A stretch of 64,000 bases of DNA from Glandiceps talaboti (GCF_964340395.1 NC_135549.1:17628342-17692341); one strand, 5' to 3'; numbered from the stretch's first letter, positions 44,101 to 60,390 are shown. Notes: generated from the sequence alone by a model not told the origin. Program-made: numbers and translations.

Positions 44101-47100
44101 CTATTTATACACTAAACTAGACATTACGACAAGTTATATGGCACACAACATTTTGTACGAGACACTATCACGTCACGACAAGACAAGACCAGAGAGATGC
44201 TAGTAAGACTTAGCCCGCTTACCAGGATTGAAATTCCAATCTACTGAGTTAGATAAGTTACAGGAAAAGAAGTGATATGTTATGGTAAGTACACATTCAG
44301 TAAATGCTTTGTGAAAATAAGCCAAGAAAACAAGCTGTTCATTGAGCAACTACAATTTGGAACCCTTACACCCCCCCCCCCCTCTGTACAGTGGTTTGAT
44401 CATATTGTTTTCAGAGCTGAGATCGAACCAATATGCACGAGATGGGGTGAATTGAATTAGATGTAAGGGTTGTCATTGCCAAAAGCCCTAAATTTGTTGA
44501 TTTTAAGTTTGATTTTTGTAAAGTTTAAAAAAAGTATGTCCAAAATTTCCAAAAAATCTTTCAAGCACTCTGTGTAATGGTGAAATCTAGCCATCAAATG
44601 TTAATAGGGAATGATGCATTTTGCAATGACTGAAAATGGTAGTGAAGGTAGATTATTTTGATTAATGTGCCAATTTTTAGGTTAGAATAGGAACAACAAC
44701 AACACGTAAGATAAAATACGGTAAGCATGGCTTGAAACAAAATTGAAACTCTAAGCAACACTTTCAGCCAAGTGAACAGCTCACTTCTTTGTGTTACAGG
44801 CCAATTTGCTTGTTTAGCTTGTTCTTGCTGGATTATTCTGTTATTAGAAAAGCATAGGCAAGGATTCAACGTTAGTGTGGAATTAACGTTTAAAACATTG
44901 CGTATGTCAAGAGTATCAGTACAGCTTTCAGTTATACAAAGCACATTGAATTTCAGGAAGAAGGTCTCAATGAAAATGTAACCTTTGACCTAAGTCAGTG
45001 ACCTATGACCTGTGTGCTACAAGCACGTTGTCAATTTTGGAGATTTAATTATCTAAAATGGCACAAAAGAGTGCAATGTTGACCAATTTTCAAACCAAAA
45101 TATATTGCAAATTTATTTTGAGAATATCAAATATTTGTCATCAAAATTCGAAAGAAGGTGTCGGTGATCAAACATGGAGTATCATTTTTTGAACATTTTT
45201 GGCTCATTCTAACAAAATGTCAAAGGTACATCTTGGATATCGACCGATGCACATCCTGAAATCTAAGTACCCTTCAAAATCGACCACAGCAACAACATTG
45301 ATTGTTTTACAGGTGAGGCGTTAGAACTATATATTAGTGCTCAAAAAAATAAAAAAAATGCATCATGCAATGGCATCGGCACCTTTATTGGAAAGCCAGG
45401 GAGGTTGATAACTCTTACCAGACCCATAATACCAATCTGAATCCTCAACTGAAGAATTGTGACAGAAAATGAACACAACAATGTAATCAGTTATACACAT
45501 CACATTTTTGTCCATCTAGCATTTCTTAACGACATATTCACTTAACGTAGTATGCGCCTCAACATAAAAACCTTAAACTTTCGCTGTTACTTTTTTTTTT
45601 TTTTAAAAACTCCCGCCCATTCTCATCAACAAAATACAATTTTGACCTATGAGGTGAAAATGGTATTACTATTAGAATGAACCCATTTCTAGAATTTCTA
45701 GAATGAATCCAATATGGCCACCGAATTTGGTGGAAACTCCATGGGGAAAAGAAAAGATGTGTCATTATTCTTGGAGACAAGATGATGAAACCCCCCCCCC
45801 CCCCCCCCCCCCCCATATTTCTATTTTTATCATTTCCAAAGGACAAGAAACATGCTTATGCTTAAAAAAAGCAGAGTTTGGATAAATTTGAATGACTTTG
45901 ATTTTTTAAAGTGAAATTAGCCCCTGGGGTGCATTCTTCGTTAACTACCATACTAAAATCAAGCAAGTGAAACAGACATTTTGTAATGGGCCTAGTAAAC
46001 ATTGATACCATGTATACTATGCATATCCATCTTTACATAGAGCAATTAATACTAACATTATCTCCTTGAAATGTTTCACAACTCTAAACGCTAAAAATGT
46101 TGCCTGATTTAAGACCCATATTTTCATTTTCATGACAAACTTACCCATCAAGGTAATATGACATTCTGGGCCAAGAAAGAAATATCAATATTACCCAGTA
46201 TATAATATACTAACTCATTTTGCAAATGGACAATGTCCATTAACGTGCCACCCCATCAATCATCACTTCACTTCACTTGAAAAGATGACCAATTTGGGCA
46301 GACTGACAAATAACGTTACCCTCACTTCGGGACATTTTCATTTTAGGTTTCCATATCGACTCATCTTTATTGCGTACATATATGTACGTTGTTTTCATGT
46401 TCACATTGCACAGCCTTGGTTTCCCCTATCTTCAATGTCTCTAAGAACTTTTTTCCCCCAAACATTCAATAATGTGTATATTTCTGAGCCATCTGAAGAT
46501 ACCTCATAATTTAGAAACATTACCCTCAGTTTTAAAACGTTCTGTTTACATTACACAATAATTCAAAATAGGACTTGGAAGACAAAAATGAAGATGTACT
46601 GGGTGTCCCAAGTGTTGTGAAATATCACAAATATTCTCTAAACCAATCAACATACAAGTACTTCCATAAAAATACATTTGAATATTTTAGATTTTAGAAT
46701 ATAAAGATGGTTGGTACTCTACAAACATTACTATCTCAAAAGATAACAGAAACTGTGGAGCACAATTTAAAGATTCCATTTCCCAGTCTACCAACAGTCC
46801 TGCAAGTTCTAATACCTGTATTCCACCTGATTCCACTTTGATTGCAGCATGTTGTCATCTACAAATACCTTACTCTTTGAACATTGTGTTCTCATACCAA
46901 TATTTCCGACTGCTACAAACAGTCAACATTTATGAAATCAAAGTGTTGTTAATATTTTCATCAAAAAGTGCAAAATCAAGAAAGAGATGCATACCTTTGG
47001 GCGTACTGTGCATTGTTGGGTGTACATTCTGTACTGCATTCAGTTGCTCTGTAGAAAAATATATTTATCACTCTGTTACTATGGCAACATAAATTATTTA

Positions 47101-50100
47101 GTGACTGCACAAGGTATAAACTGTCCATGGCCGCTCTGTTGGAGTCACTGCATGACAAAACTCAGATAATGAAAATTCCTTAGATTTCATTTGAATGGTT
47201 ATTACATTTCCATGTCTGGGTGACACGAAATGTCAGTCACATACGTGTAATAAACCAACTGTAAAATGGTTGATGAGAATTTCAAATACTGTTTCAATAT
47301 GTCTACCTCTACGACTTTGCTTTACTGTAATCTTGGTTTGACAATATCACCATGGTAACTTAAAACCATTTTGCCAGTATTTTTATATCTATCTTTGTCA
47401 TCAAGGCAAGAGCACTTTTTTGTCATTGTCACTCTCGAAATATCACAATTTTTTAGTTCATTTTTGACACTGTAATAACAGCCATATATTAATGTTCTTT
47501 GATCTTGCATCATGTTTTCAATTACTGTCATGCATTTTAGACATCACCACGTACCATTTTTTGCTTTGTTTGGCATTTTTCTCCAATCTGATCTCCGTTT
47601 ACCACCACCTTCATCCTCTTCATCAGAGGAATGTGATGATGCTAACGACATATTATCTTGTTCCCGTCCAACGGATAGATCACTCTCTGTGTCCGATTCA
47701 TGGGTACCTGAATGTATATATACAAATATATATAATGTTATATTAAACATACACATGTATGGTGTTATTTTTTATAAATACTACAGCTAGTGCATTATCT
47801 TACATGTACATATTTCACAACTTTTATGTCATTTTAACTTTTGTATTCTGTTTTTGTCTCCTATTACCTTTTTTAAGGTAATTTTTTTGTAATTTTTAAA
47901 TTTTTTAAAATAATTTTTTTTTCATTACTTCTTTGTTGATGTGTTACCTGGTCCAAAAGATAGAATTCTGTGTTTTGATGGCTAAATAGAAGTATCTCTA
48001 AATCCATAATGTCTGCTTCAGGTTCATTCTAGTTCCTTTAACATTTCTTTTACATTTCCCCATTTTTCAACAGGTATTTTTGGTTTGTTCTTGTTCGAAT
48101 ATTTTCAGCATTTTTAATAAAATGTTACCTTTTGATTTGTTCCTATAAATCTGTTAATATATGCTCATTCATGCATTTCATTTTAACAACAGCTCACCTT
48201 ACAAAATACTACCACCTTATTTTTGCTAACTTTTTCAAAATTAACATGAGCTACTCTACTTTTTTTAGGTTCACAGTTTTTGTGTAATAAATTACTTTGA
48301 TGTGAATATTTTCATTAACGTTTACTCATCTATACACTACAATGTCCTTTAAATATAAACACTCCAATCACATGCTGAGAATGTCTAAGAAATTACCATT
48401 TTAGATTTTAGTTTTTACGTCAAATTTACAATTACTGATGATAATCACACTAGTTTAGCTACATAAATTGTTTTGATATTGTTTGAACACATTGGAGATA
48501 TAAACTATTGTGAATCTGGCCATGTACATGTAAAGCCGACAGGAATAAGATAAGCTGGGGAGTAAAATTACACTCGGTTAAAGTGTACAATATTCCACCT
48601 AACATTATTCCTGCTATTGTTGCATCATGTGCCACATACCAAGATTCACGATAGGTGTATTATACTGCATACCATTACTCTTATGATGTATACTATAGGT
48701 AAAAGTAGGTTTATCTGATATGTACACACAAACATGTTAGATGAAGTCAGATTTTCAACAAAGCACAAAATGCCGCGTAGAGAGGCCACATGTACAGGAA
48801 ACGGTCATAGCAGAGTTGTACCAAGACAATCAAAGAATTGAAAAAAAAAGAAGATGTTATGGTTGTGAGTACTTGTTAGTACGAAGTCATTGAATACACA
48901 ATATGAATATGACATGAAAAAACAAGTCTTACCCCTCTTATTACCCGTGCCAACCTTATTAGCATAATACCAGGCTGAAAAGGAAACGCCAAGAGATGGA
49001 AGGAGAAAAAATGATTTGTTAGCGGAGCGGGTTATTTAGAAAAAAGAATGTCGAGATACAGGAGATTGTTGGAATAGTTCAACAAGATGTTGTAAATGCG
49101 ATGAGACTGATATGATGCTGTAACCATAGATACACCCTAGTCACTGTACACCATGAAGGCATAGGAGGCGAGCAATCTGTGACTTACCCAACAAACGAAC
49201 ATTCTTAGGGTCAGCTTCTCCTGTGTCTGGGTCTGAAGTTGACAAAAATAAAAGGAAGACAATTTTGATAAATAATCAGAAATAATATTAATGTCAGAAG
49301 TATTTCCCAAGGGAGAATGATGGTGATATGAGAGGCAAAACTACTGGAGAGCTCTAGTTGATTATTCTTCCATTTTTAGCTTCTTTTACTATTCAAGCCA
49401 GCCAACTATAGAACTGTATTACAAGTTTGAGATTGGAATGTGATGGAATAAACTACCAGCATGCAGGGTGGTGTGTCTATAAGTACCAGAGTTTGAGTCA
49501 TGGATAATGGTGATCAGAATGCATTTCTACAGAGCAGATATTTGTATTGAATCTACAAAAGGTTTTACCAAATTACAGAAGTTAATTCAAAAACTATAGA
49601 GGAGACTAATTCTAAAAAGGTGCATACCATCTGGTTTAGGCTTGAGATTATTGAAGTCGTACCCACGATAGGCAGCTGTAGGAGAGAGAACACATTGCAA
49701 ATCTAGTCAGAATGCCAGAATCAGGGTGGAATGGAGAAATACAAACACCACTACGGCTTAATACAGCAACTATGGTAGAAGCTTACAGCATGACTAAAAT
49801 GGTACTACATTACAGTTAGCAAAAAACCAATGGCACCCATAGAGCAGTTTTTTAGTGTTGCTGGATATGAGACTATGGGGGTGCCATATATGGACCTCAA
49901 AGCACTGCACCATACAGTGAAATGAAATACACAACATAATATCACAAGACATTGATACCAATGAATACAACATTGAATACATGTACATTACATTACAATA
50001 CAATACAACACAAAACAATACAACACAACACAACACAATACACTACAACACAATACAACACAATACAACACAATACAATACAACACAACACAACACAACA

Positions 50101-50336
50101 CAACACAACACAACACAACACAATACAACACATCTTTCTTTCAGATTACAGATTGGGGTTTCATCTTTTGTACTGTGTGTTCATTTTGAAATAGTGATTC
50201 AAATCAGTTTCTGGGGAGATTTTGAAGCCTAACCCATTAAAACACTGAGCCATTTCAAATCTAGCAATGACCACAAGTACACTAACAATTTCATCACTTA
50301 TCATGCCACATTAGTGCATCAAAGATTGTGACATCT

Positions 50337-50367
<31 letters not shown>

Positions 50368-53300
50368 CTACTCCTCTGACTATGTCTTGATATAGATTGG
50401 CATATTAGGGAATACATGAACTATGTTGACTTTATCACATACTAGTAGCACAACTATTTCTGTGTTTTGACTAGTGTAGCAACAGGACAATAATGCTGAC
50501 ATGCTACCTCTACATAACATAGCCACATTTGTACATTTGTATTTCTCTGTATCACACACTAGTTAAACTATGTTTACATGTTGATCAACACCACATACTA
50601 GACTATGTGCGCATATTGCTCACTACCATATAACAGTTAGACTATGTGTACATACTGCTAAAGACAACATATTATGACTAGACTGTGTACATACTGCTAC
50701 AAATCACATATTATGACTACACTATGTGTACGTACTGCTAATGACCACATACTATGACTAGACTGTGCACATACTGCTACAGACCACATACTACTATTAC
50801 TAGTCAGACAATATGTACATACTGCTAAAGACCACATACTAGTTAGACTATGTGTACATACTGCTAAAAATCACATACTATGACTAGACTATGTGTACAT
50901 ACTGCTAATGAACACATACTATGACGTGACTATGTGTACATACTAGTTGAACTATGTGTACAAACTGCTAACGACCACATACTATTATTACTTGTCAGAC
51001 AATGTGTACATACTGCTAAAGACCACATACTAGTTAGACTATGTCTATGGGTGACTGTCTACACAACATACAAGTTAGACTATGTCTATGGGAGACTGTC
51101 TACACAACATACAAGTTAGACTATGTCTATGGGTGACTGTCTACACAACATACAATTTAGACTATGTCTATGGGTGACTGTCTACACAACATACAAGTGA
51201 GACTATGTCTACATCATGTCATGATACATACGTGCAGCAAAGTCTGGTGCGGATGGAGGTGAGGTAGTTGATGTGCTGGTGTTGCGTATGTAGCCATCAG
51301 GTCGGTATAAATTACTAGTACTAGTTTTACTAGTTGTCCTACTGCTACCTGTTGACCCAGTTGATGTACCGATATTGAATCTTGCTGGGGTACCATCACG
51401 AGATGAATATGCCAAAGCAGAACGCTGTTGAATAACAATATTGACATGATTAGTTCTATGTGTTTGGTGGAAATATACCTCTGATGAAATCATGACAATG
51501 ATATCACACAACCTGCAAAATGTTGGGTTTTTTTTACTAGCCTGATTTGGAGTTGATTCTATGATGCAACACTTGTGTTGTTGTAACAGAACTGACAAGA
51601 ACAACTTGACAAGAACTAATGTGTTGTTGACTAGTGAGCATGTCATCAGAGCAATGTCCATACCTATGTGAACAACACAGCCAAAACAGAGCTTCAATAT
51701 TTCAATGTGAAATGTTCATACCTTCTGTACGTGAACCACATTCTGCTAAAAAAAAAAGGGTTCAATATTTCTAAAAAAAGGTTCAATATTTCAAAGAAAG
51801 TCCATACCTATGTGAACATCTCTGTATTGAAACACTGTATCAACACTTCTTGTCTGTTAATTATTTATGTACCAACTATATTCCAGTTGTATAAAAACGC
51901 ACGATATAATTTCAAGAATTTCATATTTTCATTCAAAATGTTTATGAACTATATATAGTACAGATTTATACCGGTATGCTATTACTGATTTCAATAAATC
52001 CTCCATCGTTATGCCATGATTGAGTGAATTTCATCCACGATTTCATCCATCTTAGTAACTTACCATGAAAGTGGTCTCAGCAGCATAGGTGGCATCCAAT
52101 GGTCCTTTCTTTCCTCTCATACGAGCCCACTTCTGTTGCCAACCAAGTCGTGCCTGTCATAATAAATACAATATGCCATACAGTTATCTGGTTAGTGATA
52201 CATGATGTCTGGTGAGAGTCTCTCAAGAGTTCGTCTGTAACCAGACTTCTTTGCAAAACATGTTTGATTTCTAACTTGATGAACAATCCAGAATACTAAC
52301 AGGTTCATAACCAAATAGTAATTACGAGGACATTATTTGCCGGCCTTCACTTTTCTTTGAATAACAAGTTTGTACAATCCTCTCTCTAACAGGCGGATAT
52401 TTGTTCATACACAAACAAAACTACAACTTTAGCAAGCCAGGATTAACTAAAAGAGATACAGTATCAACTTAAATATTATTATCATTGTTATTGATGATAA
52501 TACTGGATGTATGAGGGATAGTTCTAACTGGACTCGATATGCTACAAAGAACTATCCAGTGTAAAGAAAAATATTTATTTGTGATATTTCAACCTTTAGA
52601 GTCCTTTGTGTCATTTTTCTTACCTTCTCATTGAAACAACAATGGAATAAGAAGATGAAGAGTCCTTGAAGACAGTTGAAGATGGCAAAGAGATAATGAA
52701 ACATGAGTATATCTTTATTGACAGCTAGAATACCAAACACCCAGGTGGTACCAAGGAGTGGTAATAACACTGCTGCAGCTTTCAATCCAGATCTGAAGAT
52801 TAAAATTGATATAAATGTACATGAGATGACGAGAAGTCAGATGAAGTCAACATAGGTAAGTGTAATTTACCTAGACAGGGTCACTTTTTAGTTCTGACAT
52901 ATTGTCTTCCCAAGACGCTCTTTAAGGGTAAGAAAGCACCTTGGGGATAATTTTCCTGAAAATTCAAATCTCTCCAAATTTTGCCATAATATGAAAACTT
53001 GTTCATGATGATTTTGAAATAATAACTGAAACTTGGGAGTTCAGTGTAGTTAGTGTTTTCAAGGAAATCAACAATTATTTACATTTTCTGTATTTGGCAG
53101 CCATATTGGATGCTAGAATGGCTGAATTTTGATACAATTTTGACCTCAATTTTGAAAATGTGTACGAAGACCCATGATTTATTTTCTTGATTTTAATTGA
53201 CAAAGGTTTACAGTTTTCTCAGTCAAGGTGACAGCAAATGTTTCCTATAATCAACATTATACTTAAACTACCCTGGAGATTTGTAAGTTGCTTATTGGCA

Positions 53301-56300
53301 GTGAGTACAGAACCATCTACAGTATGGATAATGCACATTTTACCACAGACTACAAGATACGTCACATCATTCCGCCCTCACTGGCCTCCTGGGAAGGGTT
53401 GACCGATGTGTGAGGGCGCCCTGTCACGGCGCACCTTACAGGCTAACTTTACCATTGCCTGATTATATAATCTTAGGGTGGTTTAGGGAAATTATTTAAA
53501 GTGTCAATGAACATCATTATTTCATGCAATATTTTAAAACCAACTTCTTGTTACAAACAATAAGTACCACATTTTAGAACAAATACAAATATTTCATCAA
53601 TCATTTTGAGAAATTGCAAAATCAAAGGTAAATCCATGGCATACGGACACTACAGTGACATTAATGACAATACAAATATTACTGTTACTTCATATACACT
53701 GACTGCTATTATTGAGAATAAAACGGTGGTAAATGATAAATATTCATTATCTTTGTTATTATTTTTGTTACAAAGCAAAACTTACAAAATATAGAGTGAA
53801 AGTACTAACACATGCAATAGACATAAAATAGAAAGAGGCAAACTACAAGAGAAAGATAACAAGAAAGACACAGACAATATGAAGTATGAAACCAATTTGT
53901 CTCTGGTTGCAACAGATACGCAACCAAGGTGATGCGATGGATTTGATCTATATCACTTCTACACAGTTCAATGATTTGTATCACTTCTAGACTACCTTGA
54001 CAACAGATTTGATGATCTGTATCACTTCTAGACACCCTGACAACAGATCTGATGATTTGTATTAAATCTGGATACCCAAAGAACAACTTGAATAATTTTG
54101 CAGCATTTCTTATTGTCATAGCAACAAATTACATAATTTGTAAACTATCGAGACACATTATGACCAGGTTAGACTATATGACCTCCATCTAAACAATGTA
54201 TATCTATTTTGTATCTGTAGTTGATATACTACCTGACATGGATATACATGCAAATGCTGACAACTGACTGTAAGGCTTTACTCAAAATGAAGTTATAAAA
54301 TAATGATGGTACATGTATCTATAACATCCACTGTTGCTACTTACGTCAAAGTACTAGGTGTGTCACAAAGACAGGGAGAGAGAGAAAGAGAAAGAGAGAG
54401 AGAGGGGAGAGAAGAGGAAGAAAAAGAGGAAAGAGAACCCAGTCCTAGGTTAGTAGAGATTTACACATAAAAGTTGTGAATCACATTTCATTGTTTTGAT
54501 AACAGATACATCATAGTATTTGTATGATTAAACATTATGCTCAACTTCAATGTCATGAGAAGAATGGACACTTACTTGAGTGTGCTGAATTCTGGATCCT
54601 TGGAACGTGATTGGATAGTAGCCTTGACCGCCATGAAGAATACTATCAGATTCATCTGTGGATGCAAGTCATAGGTTGTCAAGTTCATTTTATTTAAAAA
54701 AACACACAAGACAATGACAAATTCTTGAAAAAAAATGCCACTGAGGTGTAATTTATTTGAAGACTCACGATTTTTTTGTGTTTATTTACGGCAGGGCATT
54801 ACAGAATTCAACATCTATGTTTTCAAGGACTCTGTGATGTGTAGACTGAAACTTACTCTTAGACCTCAAGTTGTATTTGGAAGGTTGCTGAACAATTGCC
54901 GAGTATGGCAGTACCATCTAGTGCACAGGTCGGGCAAGCCCTCGACAGAGCCTTTAGTGATATGCAACCTGTGGTGGCTTTTCATATTAGCAGAACTACT
55001 CAAGGGTCTAGCAGCTACACTAATAGAAACTTTGACATCTACGTCTTAGCTCTTCATAATCAAGTTTGTTTTGGCACTCCATAGTTAAATCGTCTGAAAT
55101 TACATTTCTGCAAAAATAGCAACTTTACGGTCATTTGTACGATTTCTAGTTGATTCTAAAAACAATCTAAGAAAACAATGTCTAAAATTATTTACAGACA
55201 CTTACCCCAACAACAATAAGTACAGGGCCAGCAAAACTCCAGATCAAGGTATCCTCTGTGGACAACCAGCAGCTACAAAATAGGGTGGAAGTAAATAGAG
55301 CGTGATTCCTAATACTTTACAATTATGCCTAAGGAATGTCTTTCAAAAAACAATGATTTTTAATAATTTGAATTAACTTAGTGTTTTTCTTTGCATCAAA
55401 ATTACATTTAGGGTTTTCTGTTTTTTGAAAAAAACCAGTGATTTTAATCACTGCAATTGTAACATGATAACAAGCTATCAACGGATATTAAATGTAATTA
55501 CACTCCCACTAGGGTGGTGTCTCTGATAGCATGGTTTCTACAAGTGGCTGCACATTCAACCTCCCTCTGTGTTTACACTATCTTGATTACAGAACGATTA
55601 TATCCACAAAACCACCCAATTCTATGATCTAACACATGCTACAACAACAGTTTTAGTCTGGGGTCTATCTTAGTTTGTCGATAGCACGGTTTCTGTAGTA
55701 GTAGTAGTAAAATGAGCTGGACTTACAAATGTCGTCCATTTTGGTTGATTTGTTTTCCATACTTGTCTTCACTCAGTCCTACTGCTAGAGACACAATAAC
55801 CAATGGCAGACCCCATCCAACCACATAGTAGAATTTCATTTGACCACGGTTGATGTTCTTCACTTCAGTCAGCATTCGGTAGAGATGTAGGCCTTCCACA
55901 AACATCCAGGCAAATGTAGCCATGAAGAAATAATGCAATCCAATGGCCACCAACTTACAACCCAACTGTGAGGAAGAGGAAAATGCAATGGTATAAATAT
56001 CTGAATTGCTGCTGGACTTTCAAAGTGGGAAATATATTTTCATTTAGAAACACAAACAAACAAACAAACATTCCAACCCAACCCAACCCAACCCAACTCT
56101 TCAACTCAACCCAACCCAACCCAACCCACCAGCCAACCAACCCAACCCAACCCAACCCAACACCATTCCGGTTTAACAAGTAACTTGCAATATATCATTG
56201 CATATTTTTACTTACATCAATTGTTGTATCTATGCCAAGTAAAAAGACCAACTCAGCAATGAAGAGTGAGATCACCAAGTTGACATGGATTGAGTTTGTG

Positions 56301-56710
56301 TTGGATCTCAGATTGGGTAGACATACAAATGTGAAGAAGGATAGCAACAGAGCCAGCAGTGAGATAGAAATACCCACGTAGGTGATGAGTCGGAGCGCCA
56401 TCTTGTCTGTCAAAGCAATCTGTAAAGTAGACAATGACTAATTATTACATGCAATACAAAGTACACAACAAAGTCATCGCTTGGACAACCAGATTCACTC
56501 TGATAAATGATTGCTAGAAAGTTGGTATTAACCTAAATTTCATGTTACTATAGTTACACAATTGTAATTGGTATCAAAATACATCAAGACTTTCACCTAC
56601 GGGAACAGTTGGGGCAATCCAATATCTAACTTGTCTGTGTAAATTCAACACCATTTTTAGGCATTCTGATTTTGAAGATCTAGATTTTAAACTCTGCTGT
56701 GTGATCATGT

Positions 56711-56741
<31 letters not shown>

Positions 56742-57279
56742 CTTACTTGTACTTCGTTGCCATAAGAACAGAAGCAGTATATGCGTTCTAGGTTCCTGAA
56801 AGTATTAGGGGGCTAATGTCACTATACTCTCGAACCAACGTTGTCTTTTACAATTCACTACCTATTCCTGACCTGTGTTACCTACACCTGGGTATGCCAT
56901 AAACACCCCTGTTCAATCTGAACAAGAATTCTATGTCTCCACTATATCATACATAGCATACTGTGGAAGCAAATAACACTATAACTCTCTGTTCTTGGAA
57001 TAGGTATTGTTGTGATTATGAACATGACATTTGGACAGCATGTTTACAAGCCAATGTAAATCCATTCAAAGATAATACATGACACCCCATTCCTGGTGTC
57101 ACACAGCAGTGTTTTGCTAAGGTCGGCAAACCCCAGTAACAAAAGGAGGAAAGGGGTAAAATTTGGAGTTTCTCATACGATCTATCATAGTTTTATTTGG
57201 GAAATCTGGTAAAAATAACTGGGGAACCCCTGTAGATTTTACCTGCTTTAGCTCCCGTAACAAAAACACTGAACACAGG

Positions 57280-57326
<47 letters not shown>

Positions 57327-59394
57327 TGAATGTTGACCATAGGTTAACTTATTAGTCGTGTCTACACTAAGCACCATGAACTTACAGGTTCTGCTGAGAT
57401 GTCCATCAAAACAGCAAAGTGAGTCATATGATTGCATGAGCAATTCACTCTATTGGAGGTCGTATCGTGATATACAACATGGCAACCAGCTGATGACCAA
57501 CCACCACCGTCTCTATTTCTGTAATGAAAAAAAAAGGGTAAGAAATCATATAAAATAATGAAAACGATACTGTGACTGAACTAACACCTCACAGACAACA
57601 AAAATAATAAAAAACAATACTGTTAAACTTATTTTTTTCATAGCATGAAATATCTATATCCGTTTATATCTTGAACTTTTGACAACAAATGTATGGATGT
57701 CATACAATGAGGGTTACTGTGTATAAATTCTTGAAAAAGTGAATTTTTTTTTTCATTTTTTAAATTTATAGTTAATGTAACTTTTCATTACTTACAGATT
57801 AAAATCCCAGAAGACACACTGTGGATCACTACGATTTACAGGAGAATTCAATTGAAAGTCAACCACGATGGGTGTGGAGAGTTCTTCAGTTCCATTTGCA
57901 ATTGCATCATAGAGTGACAGAGATACCACTGCAGAGTTAAGTTCCAACTTATCATGAACTCTGCAAAAAATGAAAACGACAATATTTCCAATCAGGTATA
58001 ATAACCAACAAAGATTAGCCCAATTGGACACCCCACTAAAATAGAAATGTCTAGGACTTCATTAAGCTTGGTTAACAGTGCAGTACACTCATGGTGTCAG
58101 TTTTTATGGTCAATAAAAATCTTTAGTATCACCTGATTATGTATATGAACGCTTGACCATGACAATTTGACAGTTCTGGAGCAAATGTTGATGACTACGG
58201 ACACGTCAGTATTTGTCCAAAAAAGGTGTTTTTGTAAACTGTGATAGTGAGTGCAGAGTGACATAAGAACAGAATGCTAGGGTGCAAATATCTGCCAGCA
58301 TTGACACAACTTTCATGGGTCGAACCTTGACGGCTGTTGAAAGTAATGAACTGTCTTCACTAAACTCGACATCTGGAAGTAATATGGTCTGTGATTGCTG
58401 GTCATTAATATTTCCTAAAAACAAAATATGCCATTACGAGCAGCTGTGCAACAATTGCAAAATTTAGTTACAATTGCATACAATAACTTACTTTACAGTT
58501 TTGCTGTCAAATTTTTTGCGCAACAGTTTTCCAATGGTAGGAAACGTCAACCAGGAAGTAAATGCTACATTATTATTGATGCTGACAGTATCTATTGGTC
58601 TGGTTGGTTTGGGTAACAGGATATCAGCTGGTAGATGGACTTGAGTAGAATCTTCCACCTTGATAGTGAATAAACCTCCATCATAATTAGGAATGGATGC
58701 GCCACCAAAATTCTCCCTCACAACCACATCTAAACTGAAAACTGATGGTTAAAGATAAGAATGTTAGTGTCAGGGAATTCTGATATATTCAATTCATTGT
58801 TGACAGAGTGGTGGAGAGGCAAGAGGGGAAGAGGTATGGATCAGTTTGGGTATGCCTGGCAAGGGGTCTCACAAACTGTGGATGACTAGGTTTTGTTATG
58901 GTGTAAATGGGAAAGATATAGGTATTGAGAAAATGTGTATGGGTGTACGTCAGACGTCAATTTTTTTTTTTTTTTTTTTTTTGTTCATTCATCAAATACT
59001 TACTGAGATTCTTCATGACCAATGCAAATGGCTCTGTGAATGTAATATCCATGTTTTTGGCCAGATTTTCTCCATATAATTCCAAGTATTCCATCAATTC
59101 TGAAGTTCCTAATTCTGAGTCTTGGATCACACGCCAATGTTCTTCATTGACAGGATCTAACAGAACACTGGTACTTTCAATCAGGTTCTGTATAAATAAT
59201 GGATTATATCAAGTTAGTTTGACAAGTACATATCATGATTATCTACTACAAACTTATCTTTATGTTCAACCAAAATAATGAAATCAGAGTGCTGTATGTG
59301 CTTTTTTGAAATCTCTACAAATTCAGTGTAACAAGGTCATTTTCAAGATGATTGGCCACTTCAAACCAACTATGTCTATTTCTCAGCTATACAA

Positions 59395-59490
<96 letters not shown>

Positions 59491-60314
59491 CACACACAAA
59501 GGCAAGCATAAATGTATGTTTACAAATTTAACCTGTATGTGGGTGTATTCATGTATGTGTACATGTACATGCATGTACACATAACACACACACAGCCACA
59601 CACACCCATCCCTTAACATAGAAGGTATGCATAAGTTGTCTTACCTGAGTAAATAGAATATCTTGTTTTGCTGTCAACTCAATACCCACTTGTGTACATT
59701 CATACTTGAGGACATGAAGCATTATTTTGTATGCAACATTGACATCATTGCCATAAAACTCTGGTGTTTCTGTTGTAGCAAACTGTAACTCAAATGCAAT
59801 CTCTTTGGCTAAATCAGTTGACAGTTCCTTATCTCCTTTCTCCAAGTCTTTCAACTGTAAAGCAATGAACAGAGTCATGTTTAGTAGATGCATCTACCTA
59901 GCAGTCAATGTCATAAAAGAGACAGTACAGTACAGGCACATTGTTACTGTACTACTAATTTGTATTTCTCACACTGTGTTGAATATATATATTGGTCTTT
60001 TAAACATATGTTGATAAACCAACAGAAACAAGATATTTTGGTCAAAAACGTGAGTAATTGTTTTCTTGACAGAATGTCATGTGATTTGTTCCTGATGAAT
60101 GGGTCCACTTATCAGATAATAGAAGTGGATTATTGACTATGTAACTAATGGTTAATACATAACTTCACATACAACTTTCACAGTTGTTGTTATAACAGTC
60201 AATCCGTGAATGAAATTCTTACTGATGAATGAGTATTTATATACAACTGCTACATTATGGTATCACGAAACAACATAATTTGTTATTTCAACTTTTATTT
60301 GTGTACATGTACAT

Positions 60315-60390
<76 letters not shown>

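Noticed and set aside
56055-56162. Interstitial telomere repeat
   Set aside because: The unit is a pentamer (CCCAA/TTGGG), not TTAGGG, and is mixed with AAAC units.
58206-58424. Possible extra GAIN-region exon of CELSR
   Set aside because: The flanking exons join directly in phase 2 to give a continuous family-like sequence; inserting this segment in the required phase meets TAA or TGA stops.
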